Part shown: in pieces, positions 9,101 to 16,517 of the stretch
Position numbering within the stretch: position 1 is the first letter of the stretch
Layout of the letters: the number at the start of each line of letters is the position of its first letter
DNA from: CADEFQ01 sp050249415
GTDB lineage: Bacteria; Pseudomonadota; Gammaproteobacteria; Steroidobacterales; Steroidobacteraceae
Length of the DNA: 64,000 nucleotides
Assembly: GCA_050249415.1 (NCBI GenBank)
Contig: JBFWQO010000007.1
Location: 62,001 to 126,000 of the forward strand
Direction: 5' to 3'
The notes under the pieces: model-generated
Databases searched by the model: none
Told to the model about the DNA's origin: nothing
What the model saw: the letters and a program-made list of their open reading frames with translations, nothing else
Translations under genes and position numbers: made by a program

Positions 9101-9554
9101 GGCACTCGAGGTAGCCGGCATTGCCGCCGAGTATCCCGCGCCACTGGCCGCTGCGGTACTGCGCGGCGCGTTCGCGCGAATTGCCGAACGAGGGCCAGGT
9201 ACCGCCGCCGCCGATGTTGGTGAGCGCCGCCGCCGAGGCGGCGCAGTGGTTCGAGGCCTGCGGTATCCAGTTCGCCGTGCCGCAATCGGGCGGTGTGTCG
9301 TTGGTGCTGAAGTAGATGCGGCTCGCGTCGCAGCTGCCCGGGTACACCGTATTCGGGTCGTACAGCGGCGCGGTGACGACCGTGCCGTCCATGCTGCCCG
9401 AGGTGTCGAGGATGAACAGCACGTTCGGCTTGGCGCCGGCGGAGGCGCTGCTCTGGTAGATCTCGATGTCGTCCGCGGCGGCCGGCAATGCAACGCCGAC
9501 GGTCAGCAGCGCGAACGCGAGGGTCTTGCCGCAGGGATGGTTGAAGATCGACAT
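6123..9554 (-). CDS. pilY1: Type IV pilus assembly/adhesin protein PilY1
   Basis: A 1143-residue exported protein. A signal peptide ends near LPAAADDIE. A von Willebrand A-like domain follows, starting at NVLFILDTSGSM (MIDAS DxSxS, residues about 45-56). The C-terminal half is the PilY1 beta-propeller, with FPTNDGLLHAISGTTGAELW at its entry. An EF-hand-like calcium loop DKNQDGIVD near residue 713 matches the Ca site that controls pilus retraction in P. aeruginosa PilY1. PilY1 primes pilus assembly with the minor pilins and acts as a surface sensor and adhesin. It lies between pilX (with one small gene between) and pilE, the usual position. Confidence 0.95.
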   Translation of the reverse strand: MSIFNHPCGKTLAFALLTVGVALPAAADDIEIYQSSASAGAKPNVLFILDTSGSMDGTVVTAPLYDPNTVYPGSCDASRIYFSTNDTPPDCGTANWIPQASNHCAASAAALTNIGGGGTWPSFGNSRERAAQYRSGQWRGILGGNAGYLECRPDNGVHGQNGTTTNPYPRNGATPPWSGWSSLSWGSIGGSYRFYTANYMNYRNGLTVPLTMTRLQIVRDVAINLAGSLQNVNLGLMRYNEDAQGGYVIHAIEDIDTSRAGIIGALQALDPKDGNGGTPLSETFYEAANYLTGGRVVYGDRNRPGVSDDAARTAPGGGEYRSPLNYQCQKNYVVYLTDGAPTVDDDAVDDIGTLIGGACKADPIEPFHDGGWVAGSGMCMDDLAAWLNTNDLSSSLAGTQTASTYMVGFGDSLTNQTPGDTPGYLNEIAKAGGTEHAYSAGDVPTLTAALQTIFSGIQDKSATFITPSISVNTFNRAQTSTDLYFSLFKVAQGEHWPGNLKKYTLDGTSIVDANDMPAVTTNGFFADGTTSLWSPAVDGSDVTKGGAASQLPAPAARKLYTRVAATNQLSDSANALSTANSTLSDALVGAGASTTSCGTECQNAINWLRGFDVGDNNGDGSTTDAVRFMGDPLHGRPAVVGYGGSIATPDADDTVVYFPTNDGLLHAISGTTGAELWAFMPPQLLPRLYDLYQNAPAPVRTYGLDGDVQMLKFDKNQDGIVDASAGDKVWLYFGMRAGGNRYFALDVTDRNDPRLLWSAGATELPGVGQSWSPPTIARVSVGTGGSANTSAERFVLIFGGGYDTGQETQPYTNDTVGNRIFMVDAESGNRLWFGGGAGIGVPDVTFAGMTNSIPARIRVIDTDGDLFADRMYAADMGGRVWRFDITNGQPAASLVAGGVIAQLGAGSNGALPNTEARRFYNAPDVALIQRRAEDPYYNIAIGSGYRGHPLDTVTQDRFYAIRDKMPYARLTQAQYNAVTPLLDSDLVDITADPAGSTVMPIHAGWKFVLPAQAGRAGEKVLAEATTVSNVLLFTTFQPLPPSGTDPCYPANINRAYALRADTGKPALDFNDDGVTNNSDVSVDLRQTGIVGDITVALIREANQNPSSPPSSPPTACLAGVEVLSKCVGAGGTVRTFWQRDDAN

Positions 9555-9581
9555 GGCGTGATCCTTCGATGATTCCGCGTG

Positions 9582-9956
9582 TTACGGCGCAGCCGTGATT
9601 TCGGTCACGACGCCCGAGGTGACGATGTAGTGCACGGTCACGATGGCATTCGGGTTCTTCAGCATCGCCGCGTGCAGCTGCGCGAGGCTGACCGCCTCGC
9701 CCTCGACGACGAAGCGGGTGGCCGCCGTCGCCTGCAAGCTCCTCGGCGCGCAACCGGCGCAGGTGGACATCGCGAGCGTGCCCGGCGTCGACGCCGGCAG
9801 TGCGACATGGCCGGCCACGGCTTCGACGGCGACCGATACGACCGCAAACGGGCCGCGCTGGCCCGGAGTGGCGTCCTGCGCGGAGGCTACGGGCGCAGCG
9901 AGCAGCACGGCCAGGGCCGGAGCCGCGAGTCGTGCGAGGGTCGAGGGGGATTTCAT
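9582..9956 (-). CDS. Small exported protein with a CAGC motif, between pilX and pilY1
   Basis: A 124-residue protein of unknown function. Residues 1-26 form a Sec signal peptide (MKSPSTLARLAAPALAVLLA, cleavage near VASAQ). The mature part is short, neutral and beta-rich by composition, with one cysteine pair CAGC at 66-69 that could be a redox or disulfide motif. It ends in TVHYIVTSGVVTEITAAP. The start was set at ATG 9956, which has AAGGA upstream; the frame runs further 5' without pilin or signal features. It lies 16 bases after pilX and 27 before pilY1, so it is surely part of the pilus operon. I recognise no family. Confidence 0.72.
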   Translation of the reverse strand: MKSPSTLARLAAPALAVLLAAPVASAQDATPGQRGPFAVVSVAVEAVAGHVALPASTPGTLAMSTCAGCAPRSLQATAATRFVVEGEAVSLAQLHAAMLKNPNAIVTVHYIVTSGVVTEITAAP

Positions 9957-9972
9957 GGGTCGTTCCTTGGGC

Positions 9973-10446
9973 TCAAGGGTTGATCGAACCGTACGAGCCG
10001 CCGCCACCGGCGCTCTGGATGACGAATGCGCCCTGCGCGTGCTGCGAGTTCGCATTGCGCGCCGAGGTGCCCGTGCTCGTGATCTCGTAGTGGAAGCCGA
10101 CGAATTTGCCGGCGCTGAATCCCGGTACGTTGAGGTCGTCGCCGAGATAGCGGCTCGAGGTGGTGAACTCATCGCCGCTCGTCGAATCCGGGACGGGCTG
10201 GTCCGCGACCACCACCGGCGTGCCGGACTGCGGCACGGTCGGCAGCGTGCTGATCGCCTGCTCGATGCCGGCCTCCGCAGCCTGGAAGGCGTTCTGCCGG
10301 AACTGCTCGTTGCCGGCCATGATGAGTTCGGACGAGGCCGTGTTCATGCCGGTGACCGCGAGCAACGTCAGCACGAGCAGCAGGATGAGCCCGATGACGA
10401 GCGCCGCGCCGCGCTGCCTGTCCGTACTGCAGGGGAGTGTTCGCAT
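9973..10446 (-). CDS. pilX: Minor pilin PilX
   Basis: A 157-residue prepilin with leader MRTLPCSTDRQRG and mature AALVIGLILLLVLTLLAVTG. The Glu5 typical of pilins is replaced by Ile, as is usual for PilX. TASSELIMAGNEQFRQNAFQ is the conserved PilX N-terminal domain sequence. PilX helps form the priming complex at the pilus tip with PilV, PilW, FimT/U and PilY1. It starts 7 bases after pilW ends. Confidence 0.9.
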   Translation of the reverse strand: MRTLPCSTDRQRGAALVIGLILLLVLTLLAVTGMNTASSELIMAGNEQFRQNAFQAAEAGIEQAISTLPTVPQSGTPVVVADQPVPDSTSGDEFTTSSRYLGDDLNVPGFSAGKFVGFHYEITSTGTSARNANSQHAQGAFVIQSAGGGGSYGSINP

Positions 10447-10453
10447 GGTGTGC

Positions 10454-11509
10454 TCAGAGTTGGCGCGAGTTGCGCAGCTGGATGGTTCGGGAGACGAGCA
10501 GGCGCCGGTTGCCGTCGTTCGGCGTGACGCTCTTGCCCGCGTAATCGTAGGTGCGCCCGTCGACGAAGCCCTGCTGGAAACCCGCGCTGCGCATCATCAG
10601 CCAGACGCGCACCGCCACGACCTGGAAGCCGACCGGGACCGCGTCGGCGTTGACGTAGCGCGTCGCGATGCCGCGCGGGGCGTCGGGAATGCCGTTGCCG
10701 TCCTCGTCGAGCCCGGCGTCGATCGCGCCGTCGTTGTCGTAGTCGCCCGTGTCGATGCCGAACTGCACCTGCAGGTCCTCGACGCCCGGCATCACCTGCG
10801 TGTCGACGAAAGCGCCGTTGACGAGCGATTTCACCCGCAGCGCCGGGAGGCCCGCGCGCACAGGGGCGATGGAGTTGCGGGAAATATAGAAACTGCGCAC
10901 CACGAGGTCCCGCACCTGCACGGTATCGGGCTCGAGGGCGGGCGATGCGGGCAGCGCGCCGTCGGTGAGCACGTACTGGTTCGTCGGGCTCAGGCGGCTG
11001 ACGAGGAGCTGCAGCCGCCCGGGCGTCGCGGCCGCGAGCGGCGTGACTCCCGCGTGCCGGACCGTCAGGCGATCGGCGCCGGGGCGTGCGCCGCCGCCGG
11101 CCGCGGCGCAGGCGAGGCCGTAGCTGTCGTTGCTGCCCTCGACCGTGGCGATCAGGTTGACGGCGAAGTTGTTGCCGCAGCTCTGGAAGCCCGACGCGAG
11201 GCCCGCGACGGCCGCGTCGGCCGTCTGCATCCGGGAGGCGGTCGTGTAGGTCGAGGTCGAGCCGCCGCTGATGTACTTGAAATCGTCCGGCATGTTCGAG
11301 AAGCCGTAGTAGCCCGCGAGCTGCACGTCGGGCTCGATCACCGACAGCACGTAGCGCGCGTCTTCCTGCAGACGCGAGATCGTGTCGTTGACGCGATAAG
11401 TGCTGCGGCTCTGCGAGTACACGTACACCGCGCCGACGATCAGCACCGAGCCGATCGCGAGGGCGACGAGCAGTTCGATCAGGCTGAGGCCCCGCTGACG
11501 CCTGTTCAT
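10454..11509 (-). CDS. pilW: Minor pilin PilW
   Basis: A 351-residue large minor pilin. Leader MNRRQRG is followed by LSLIELLVALAIGSVLI with Glu5, then the extended helix SQSRSTYRVNDTISRLQEDA typical of PilW. A long C-terminal region ends in IQLRNSRQL. A DxDxDG-type acidic stretch (GDYDNDGAIDAGLDEDGNG) lies in the second half and could bind calcium; that is inference. The frame is open upstream, but ATG 11509 gives the leader and overlaps the pilV stop (ATGA). Confidence 0.9.
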   Translation of the reverse strand: MNRRQRGLSLIELLVALAIGSVLIVGAVYVYSQSRSTYRVNDTISRLQEDARYVLSVIEPDVQLAGYYGFSNMPDDFKYISGGSTSTYTTASRMQTADAAVAGLASGFQSCGNNFAVNLIATVEGSNDSYGLACAAAGGGARPGADRLTVRHAGVTPLAAATPGRLQLLVSRLSPTNQYVLTDGALPASPALEPDTVQVRDLVVRSFYISRNSIAPVRAGLPALRVKSLVNGAFVDTQVMPGVEDLQVQFGIDTGDYDNDGAIDAGLDEDGNGIPDAPRGIATRYVNADAVPVGFQVVAVRVWLMMRSAGFQQGFVDGRTYDYAGKSVTPNDGNRRLLVSRTIQLRNSRQL

Positions 11510-11991
11510 GGCGCCGCCGCGATCAGGAAGGTGCTGGACCCGTACGAGAAGTCCTCGCTGGCTTCCCGCCAATCGAGATCGATGCGGTACTGGTCCGGAA
11601 GCCCGGTCGCCGCGGCAGGCGTAAACACCACCTGCGCGTTCACGCCCGTCGGCAGGGTGTCGTCGACGCTGTCCAGCCAGCGCGCGAGGTCGTCTTCCGC
11701 GAGCTCGGCTGCGCTGCAGTTGGCGACCACCACGCAAGCGTGTTCCGCCGGTGCGCCGCCGTAGGCCGCGAGATCGTAGGCGATGCCCGCACTGCCGTTC
11801 GCGCGGATGCGATCGCCGAGATCGCTGACGAGGTTGACGGCCTGCGTGCGCAGCATCGCGGTGCGGCCGGTCTGCAGGCTCATCACGTACATGCCGGCGA
11901 TGCCGAGGAGGCCGATCGAGAGCACGACCAGCGCGACGAGCGATTCCACCATCGTGATGCCGCGCTGTGCCGCAAGGGTTGGTTTGTCCAT
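11506..11991 (-). CDS. pilV: Minor pilin PilV
   Basis: A 161-residue prepilin: leader MDKPTLAAQRG, mature ITMVESLVALVVLSIGLLGI with Glu5. The segment GIAGMYVMSLQTGRTAMLRT is characteristic of the PilV family (GspI-like). ATG 11991 was preferred over the open frame up to 12024 because it gives a normal leader. It begins 10 bases after fimT and overlaps the pilW start by 4 bases. Confidence 0.9.
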   Translation of the reverse strand: MDKPTLAAQRGITMVESLVALVVLSIGLLGIAGMYVMSLQTGRTAMLRTQAVNLVSDLGDRIRANGSAGIAYDLAAYGGAPAEHACVVVANCSAAELAEDDLARWLDSVDDTLPTGVNAQVVFTPAAATGLPDQYRIDLDWREASEDFSYGSSTFLIAAAP

Positions 11992-12001
11992 CGCGCGCAC
12001 C

Positions 12002-12595
12002 TCAGGGACACGCCAGCCAGGCATTGATTTCGGCCGGCTCGCGCGTCACGCGCGAACGCCCGGTCGCACTGACGTCGACACCGCGCGCGGACGACAGGTT
12101 CGTGCCGGCCTGCAATGCCTTGCCCCGGTCGTCGCAGAAGATTGTGTTGCCTGCAACGTCCGCGGCGCTCGGCACGTCGTCCTGCAGGAAGCCGTTGCCG
12201 GCGAAGGAGGCGCAGATGCCGGTCGATCGCACGGTGAGCGCCGGATCGATCGTGTCTCCGACGCGCAGCACGACCTCCCGGGGATTGGCCGTGTCGCGCA
12301 CGCAGTTGTTGTCGGGGTCGACGAACACGATCCAGCCCGTGAACGCGCCGGCCGAGCAGGTCGCGCCGGCGTCACCCGGATCGTTCGACGGGCATACCGC
12401 GACGGGCACCTGGCGCTTGATCGCCTCGCTGCGTGCGGTCTGCATGGCGCCGAGCAGCTCGTTGCCGGCGCCCGTGAGGCGGTTGTTGCGACGGAACTCG
12501 GCGAAACTCGGCGCGCCGATCGAGAGGATCACCGCGGCGAGCGCCAGCACGATCATCAGCTCCATCAGCGTGAAGCCCGCAATGCGCTTGTTCAT
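12002..12595 (-). CDS. fimT: GspH/FimT-family minor pseudopilin
   Basis: A 197-residue prepilin, first gene of the minor pilin operon. Leader MNKRIAG, mature FTLMELMIVLALAAVILSIG with Phe1 and Glu5. RRNNRLTGAGNELLGAMQTA and ARSEAIKRQ are the GspH/FimT signature region, with several cysteines (VCPSND, CSAGAF, NNCVRD, ICASF) in the globular domain. FimT of related bacteria binds DNA during natural transformation, while FimU primes pili; the sequence does not separate these roles. A C-terminal basic cluster (ATGRSRVTREP) would fit FimT-type DNA contact. The open frame continues upstream through metX, but ATG 12595 is the only start with a pilin leader. Confidence 0.88.
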   Translation of the reverse strand: MNKRIAGFTLMELMIVLALAAVILSIGAPSFAEFRRNNRLTGAGNELLGAMQTARSEAIKRQVPVAVCPSNDPGDAGATCSAGAFTGWIVFVDPDNNCVRDTANPREVVLRVGDTIDPALTVRSTGICASFAGNGFLQDDVPSAADVAGNTIFCDDRGKALQAGTNLSSARGVDVSATGRSRVTREPAEINAWLACP

Positions 12596-12688
12596 GGGTG
12601 CGCAGTGTGGCGGGAAGGCAAGTGCGCCGCGGCGTGTGCCGACCAATGGCGCGCGAGGCGTGATGAACGGCGCCGGCGTGTGAACTAC

Positions 12689-12706
12689 GTCACGCGCCCG
12701 CGTGAC
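12689..12706 (-). terminator. Hairpin after metX
   Basis: Near-perfect palindrome GTCACGCG-CC-CGCGTGAC lies 6 bases beyond the metX stop in the direction of transcription. There is no clear T-run, so it may be a weak or Rho-assisted terminator between cysK-metX and the pilin operon. Confidence 0.4.
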
Positions 12707-12711
12707 ATAAG

Positions 12712-13791
12712 CTATGCGGCGAGGTCCTCCCGCAGAAAGCCGCCGATCGCGGCGGAGAAACGCGGGATGTCCACGAGGAACGCGTCGTGGCCCTCGATCG
12801 AGGGCAACGCGATGAACCGCGTCGCGGCGCCGGCACCCTGCAGCGCCACCTCGATCGCACGCTGGCCGTCGAGCGGAAAGAGGATGTCGGCCTCGACGCC
12901 GATCACGAGCGCGCGTTCGACACAGCGGGCGGGCAGCGGCGCGAGGTCGAACCGGTCCATCGCGCGCGACAGATAGAGATAGCAGTTCGCGTCGAAGGCG
13001 CCGACGAACTTCGTCGCCTGCGCTTCGAGGTAACCCTCGATCTGGAATTCGGGTGCGAAGCTGTTCGACGGTCGCGCCGCGTCCCCGATGCGATCCCGAC
13101 CGAAGCGCTGCTGCCATTCGGCCGCCGAACGGTAGGTGATCGTGCCGAGCTTGCGCGCGAGCGCGAGGCCCGTGCGTGGCGGCGCGTCGGGTTCATAGTG
13201 TCCGTCGCGCCACGCGGGGTCGCGCAGGATCGCTTCGCGCTGCACGCTGCGCAGCGCCACCGCAAACGGCGCGGCGCCGAGGCTGCCGCTCACGCTCACG
13301 AGCCGGCGCGCGGCGCCCGGATGGCGCTGCGCGAACGCGAGCACGACCATGCCGCCGAGCGAGGGGCCGAGGATCGTGTCGGCACGTTCGATGCCGAGCG
13401 AGCGCAACACCGCGTAGCCGCCGTCGGCGATGTCCTCGATCGCGAGTTCCGGGAACGCGAGCCGGTAGCGCTCACCCGTGGCCGGGTCGATCGACGCCGG
13501 CCCCGTCGAACCGAAACAGCTGCCGAGCGAATTCACGACGACGACGAACCAGCGCTCGGTGTCGAGCGCGAGCCCGGGCCCGATCATGGCGTCCCACCAG
13601 CCGGGAGAGGGGTCGGCGGCCGAGCGGGCCGCGTGCGCAGACGGCGACAGCCCCGTGAAGACGAGGATCGCGTTGTCCCTCGCGGGCGCGAGGGTGCCCC
13701 AGGTTTCGAACGCGACACGCGCGCCCCGCAGCGTGCCGCCGAGGTGCATCGCGAAGGGATCGGGCAGCGCCGCGAACTGGCGCGCGCTCAT
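12712..13791 (-). CDS. metX: MetX-family acyltransferase, probably serine O-succinyltransferase
   Basis: A 359-residue alpha/beta hydrolase-fold acyltransferase. The catalytic triad can be placed as S144 (LGPSLGGM), D302 (EADILFPLD) and H335 (EGHDAFL). Classic homoserine acetyltransferases carry ALTGDSHV-like sequence in the acceptor loop; here the loop is TGLSPSAHAA (46-55). From memory that variant is typical of the MetX-like enzymes in Xanthomonas relatives that succinylate serine. The gene overlaps cysK by 4 bases (ATGA), so both products are made together. This points to L-serine to O-succinylserine to cysteine rather than methionine synthesis. Homoserine O-succinyl- or acetyltransferase remains the alternative. 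Confidence 0.85.
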   Translation of the reverse strand: MSARQFAALPDPFAMHLGGTLRGARVAFETWGTLAPARDNAILVFTGLSPSAHAARSAADPSPGWWDAMIGPGLALDTERWFVVVVNSLGSCFGSTGPASIDPATGERYRLAFPELAIEDIADGGYAVLRSLGIERADTILGPSLGGMVVLAFAQRHPGAARRLVSVSGSLGAAPFAVALRSVQREAILRDPAWRDGHYEPDAPPRTGLALARKLGTITYRSAAEWQQRFGRDRIGDAARPSNSFAPEFQIEGYLEAQATKFVGAFDANCYLYLSRAMDRFDLAPLPARCVERALVIGVEADILFPLDGQRAIEVALQGAGAATRFIALPSIEGHDAFLVDIPRFSAAIGGFLREDLAA

Positions 13792-14729
13792 GGCTCCGGA
13801 TCGCTGCCCTCGGCTATGCCCTCGAAGAGCGGCGTCGACAGATACCGCTCGGCCGTGTCGGGCAGCATCGCGAGCAGCGTGCTGCCGCGCGGGGCGTCCT
13901 TCGCGACCTTCACGGCCGCCGCGAACGTGGCGCCGCTCGAGATGCCGCAGAAGATACCTTCGCTGCGTGCAAGCGCGCGCGATGTTTCGATCGCTTCCTG
14001 GTCGGTCACGGTCACGATACGGTCTGGCACCTTGCGGTTGAGCACGCCGGGCACGAAATCCGGGGTCCAGCCCTGGATCTTGTGCGACGCGAATTCCTTC
14101 CCGGACAGCAACGCGGCCACGGCAGGCTCCGCGGCGATCACCTTCGTGTCGGGCAGCACGAGCTTGATGACTTCGCCGGCGCCGGTGAGCGTGCCGCCCG
14201 TTCCCCAGCCGGTGATGAAGAAATCGAGCCGCCGTCCGGCGAAATCGCTCACGATCTCGGCGCCCGTCGTCTGGCGGTGATAGGCGGGATTCGCGGGATT
14301 CTCGAACTGGTTCGCGAGGAACCAGCCGTGCTTCTTCGCGAGCTCGGCCGCTTTCTTCACCATGCCGACGCCGCGCTCCGCGGCCGGCGTGAGGATCACT
14401 CTCGCGCCGAAGAGGCGCATGATCTTGCGCCGTTCGATGGAGAACGACTCCGCCATCGTCGCGACGAACGGATACCCCTTGGCGGCACACACCATCGCGA
14501 GCGCGATGCCGGTGTTGCCCGAGGTCGCCTCGACCACGGTCTGGCCCGGCTGCAGCGTGCCGCGCCGCTCGGCGTCCTCGATGATCGCGATCGCGAGGCG
14601 ATCCTTGACCGACGAGCCGGGATTGAAGGACTCGCACTTCACGTACATCGTCACGTGTTCCGGCGCGAGCCGATTGACGCGCACGATCGGCGTGCGCCCT
14701 ATGGTTCCGAGTATGCTGTCGTAAATCAT
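13788..14729 (-). CDS. cysK: Cysteine synthase (PLP-dependent)
   Basis: A 313-residue O-acyl-serine sulfhydrylase. K42 in NPGSSVKDR is the PLP Schiff-base lysine; TSGNTG (69-74) is the substrate/phosphate loop; TGWGTGGTLTG binds the PLP phosphate; GIFCGISSGAT is the conserved C-terminal motif. The enzyme replaces the acyl group of O-acyl-L-serine with sulfide. Its coupling to a MetX-type gene instead of a CysE suggests that the substrate is O-succinyl-L-serine. Start ATG 14729 is 26 bases from the divergent rluB start, so the promoters must be compact or overlapping. Confidence 0.92.
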   Translation of the reverse strand: MIYDSILGTIGRTPIVRVNRLAPEHVTMYVKCESFNPGSSVKDRLAIAIIEDAERRGTLQPGQTVVEATSGNTGIALAMVCAAKGYPFVATMAESFSIERRKIMRLFGARVILTPAAERGVGMVKKAAELAKKHGWFLANQFENPANPAYHRQTTGAEIVSDFAGRRLDFFITGWGTGGTLTGAGEVIKLVLPDTKVIAAEPAVAALLSGKEFASHKIQGWTPDFVPGVLNRKVPDRIVTVTDQEAIETSRALARSEGIFCGISSGATFAAAVKVAKDAPRGSTLLAMLPDTAERYLSTPLFEGIAEGSDPEP

Positions 14730-14755
14730 GGTGACACTCTAGCTCCTGCGTGTGA

Positions 14756-15559
14756 GTGGAACCCATGCCGGGTGGGCCTCTGCCCATCGCCAGCGATTAT
14801 GATGCGTCCGTGTCCCCGCCAGAACGTCTGCAAAAATTGCTGGCCGCCGCGGGACTCGGCTCACGGCGGACCATCGAGGGCTGGATCCGCGACGGCCGGG
14901 TCGCAGTGAACGGCGCCGTCGCCACGCTCGGTGTCCGCGCGACGTCCGGCGACAGGATCACCCTCGACGGGCGCCCGCTCGCGCTGGCCCCGGGGCCCGC
15001 CGCGCGCGAGGTGCTCATTTATCACAAACCGCTCGGCGAGGTCACGACCCGCAGCGATCCGCAGGGCCGGCCGACGGTGTTCGATCGCCTGCCCGGCCCC
15101 CGTGCCGGGCGCTGGATCGTGGTCGGGCGACTCGACGTGAACACGACCGGACTCCTGCTCTTCACGACCGACGGGGAACTGGCGCACCGCCTGATGCATC
15201 CGTCGAGCGGGATCGAGCGCGAGTACCTCGTGCGGTTGCGCGGTGCCCCCGACCCGGCGACGCTCGAGCGCCTCGTGCGCGGTGTCGCGCTGGACGACGG
15301 TATCGGGCGATTCGATCGTATCGAGCGCCACGCCGAAGGGGGTAGCCACGACTGGTTCCGCGTCGTGCTGCGCGAGGGGCGCAATCGCGAAGTGCGGCGC
15401 CTGTGGGAAGCCGTCGGCTGCGAGGTGAGCCGGCTGATGCGTCTGCGGTATGGTCCTGTAAGCTTGGCGCCGGACCAGCGGCCGGGCGCCGCGCGTATGC
15501 TCGCGCCGCAGGCCGTGGAGGCCCTGGTCGCCGCAACTGTCAGGAGGGAAACGCCATGA
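14756..15559 (+). CDS. rluB: 23S rRNA pseudouridine synthase, RluB type (RsuA family)
   Basis: A 267-residue protein with an N-terminal S4 RNA-binding domain (ERLQKLLAAAGLGSRR) and a pseudouridine synthase domain. D127 in VVGRLDVNTTGLLLFTTDGE is the catalytic aspartate. ERHAEGGSHDWFRVVLREG and REVRRLWEAVG are further family signatures. RluB modifies U2605 of 23S rRNA in E. coli; RluE/RluF-like specificity cannot be excluded. The start is uncertain: GTG 14756, ATG 14765 and GTG 14810 are all possible, and the domain begins just after the last. The stop overlaps the next gene by ATGA. Confidence 0.88.
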   Translation: MEPMPGGPLPIASDYDASVSPPERLQKLLAAAGLGSRRTIEGWIRDGRVAVNGAVATLGVRATSGDRITLDGRPLALAPGPAAREVLIYHKPLGEVTTRSDPQGRPTVFDRLPGPRAGRWIVVGRLDVNTTGLLLFTTDGELAHRLMHPSSGIEREYLVRLRGAPDPATLERLVRGVALDDGIGRFDRIERHAEGGSHDWFRVVLREGRNREVRRLWEAVGCEVSRLMRLRYGPVSLAPDQRPGAARMLAPQAVEALVAATVRRETP

Positions 15560-16098
15560 CGAGAAGCCTGGTGGCCGCTGCGCTGCTGGCCGCGGTGGCC
15601 ATGACGCGTGCCGACGGTGCCTGCGCAACCGTGGCCGAGTCCGGCGCCGGGGGCTTCACGATCGTCATCGAGGTCGACGTGGCGGCACCGCCCGAGGCCG
15701 CCTATCGCTCGTTCACGGTGGGCCCCGCCCTCTGGTGGGATCCGGAGCATACGTACAGCGGCAAAGCCGACCGGCTGTCGCTCGATGCGCGCGCGGGCGG
15801 TTGCTTTTGCGAGCTGATGGACGGCGGCGGGTCCGTGAGCCACGGCACCGTGCTGTACGCCGATCCGGGCCAGATGCTGCGCTTGTCGGCCGCGCTCGGC
15901 CCGCTGCAGGAGATGGCGGTCGCCGGCGTCCTCTCGTTCGCCTTTGCGCCGCGGCCGACCGGCTCGCACGTGACGCTCACCTATCGTGTGGCCGGCGCAT
16001 TCACGTCGGACGCCGTGGCGCTCGCGAAGCTCGTCGACTCCGTGCTCACCCAGCAGATGAACCGCTATGCCGCGCACGTCGACGGCCGCAAGGACTGA
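15556..16098 (+). CDS. Exported SRPBCC/AHSA1-like protein
   Basis: A 180-residue protein with a signal peptide (MTRSLVAAALLAAVAMTRADG) followed by a START-like ligand-binding fold: IVIEVDVAAPPEAAYRSFT, WWDPEHTYSG, GTVLYADPGQMLRLSAALGP. Such domains bind hydrophobic ligands in a deep cavity. Export of this normally cytoplasmic fold is noteworthy. AGGAGGGA precedes ATG 15556, which overlaps the rluB stop. The ligand is unknown. Confidence 0.75.
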   Translation: MTRSLVAAALLAAVAMTRADGACATVAESGAGGFTIVIEVDVAAPPEAAYRSFTVGPALWWDPEHTYSGKADRLSLDARAGGCFCELMDGGGSVSHGTVLYADPGQMLRLSAALGPLQEMAVAGVLSFAFAPRPTGSHVTLTYRVAGAFTSDAVALAKLVDSVLTQQMNRYAAHVDGRKD

Positions 16099-16102
16099 AG
16101 GC

Positions 16103-16498
16103 ATGGGTGTCAGCCGCAGGCTCGTGTCCCGGTGGCTCGTCGCGGCGGCGGCGGCCACCTGTGTGCCGGCCCGCCTGCCCGCGCAATCGGCGCCGGGCAG
16201 TGAACGCGTCACGGTGGACATCGAGCTCGAGTCCTGCGGGAAGGTGCTGAGGCGCGTCGCACGGCTCTTCTCCGCGGGTTTCACGCGCAAGGAGGCCGAT
16301 CGGCTCGCCCGCACGATCGACGCGCAGGCGACCGATGTCACGGGGCAATGGACCTATCAGGTCACCTCGGACGACGGCGCCGCCACACTCACCGTGCGCG
16401 CGCTCGTCGACGAGCTGTCGATGGTCGACCTCGATTTCGTGACGACCCCCGCGCTCGCGGGGCGGATTCGCAAGGCGCTCGGCGACGTCGAGCGCTGA
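16103..16498 (+). CDS. Exported protein of unknown function
   Basis: A 131-residue protein starting 4 bases after the SRPBCC gene. An arginine-led signal peptide (MGVSRRLVSRWLVAAAAATC, cleavage near PAQSAPG) is followed by a roughly 95-residue alpha/beta domain with one cysteine (ELESCGK). No family is recognised. The tandem with another exported protein suggests a joint periplasmic role; that is inference. ATG 16103 was chosen because it gives the signal peptide; the frame extends upstream inside the previous gene. Confidence 0.6.
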   Translation: MGVSRRLVSRWLVAAAAATCVPARLPAQSAPGSERVTVDIELESCGKVLRRVARLFSAGFTRKEADRLARTIDAQATDVTGQWTYQVTSDDGAATLTVRALVDELSMVDLDFVTTPALAGRIRKALGDVER

Positions 16499-16517
16499 AC
16501 GGAAGGACTGGAGAACG

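Noticed and set aside
12712..14787. A 691-codon frame joining the cysK region to metX
   Set aside because: The first half is an out-of-frame shadow of cysK. A fusion protein is not supported; metX starts at 13791.
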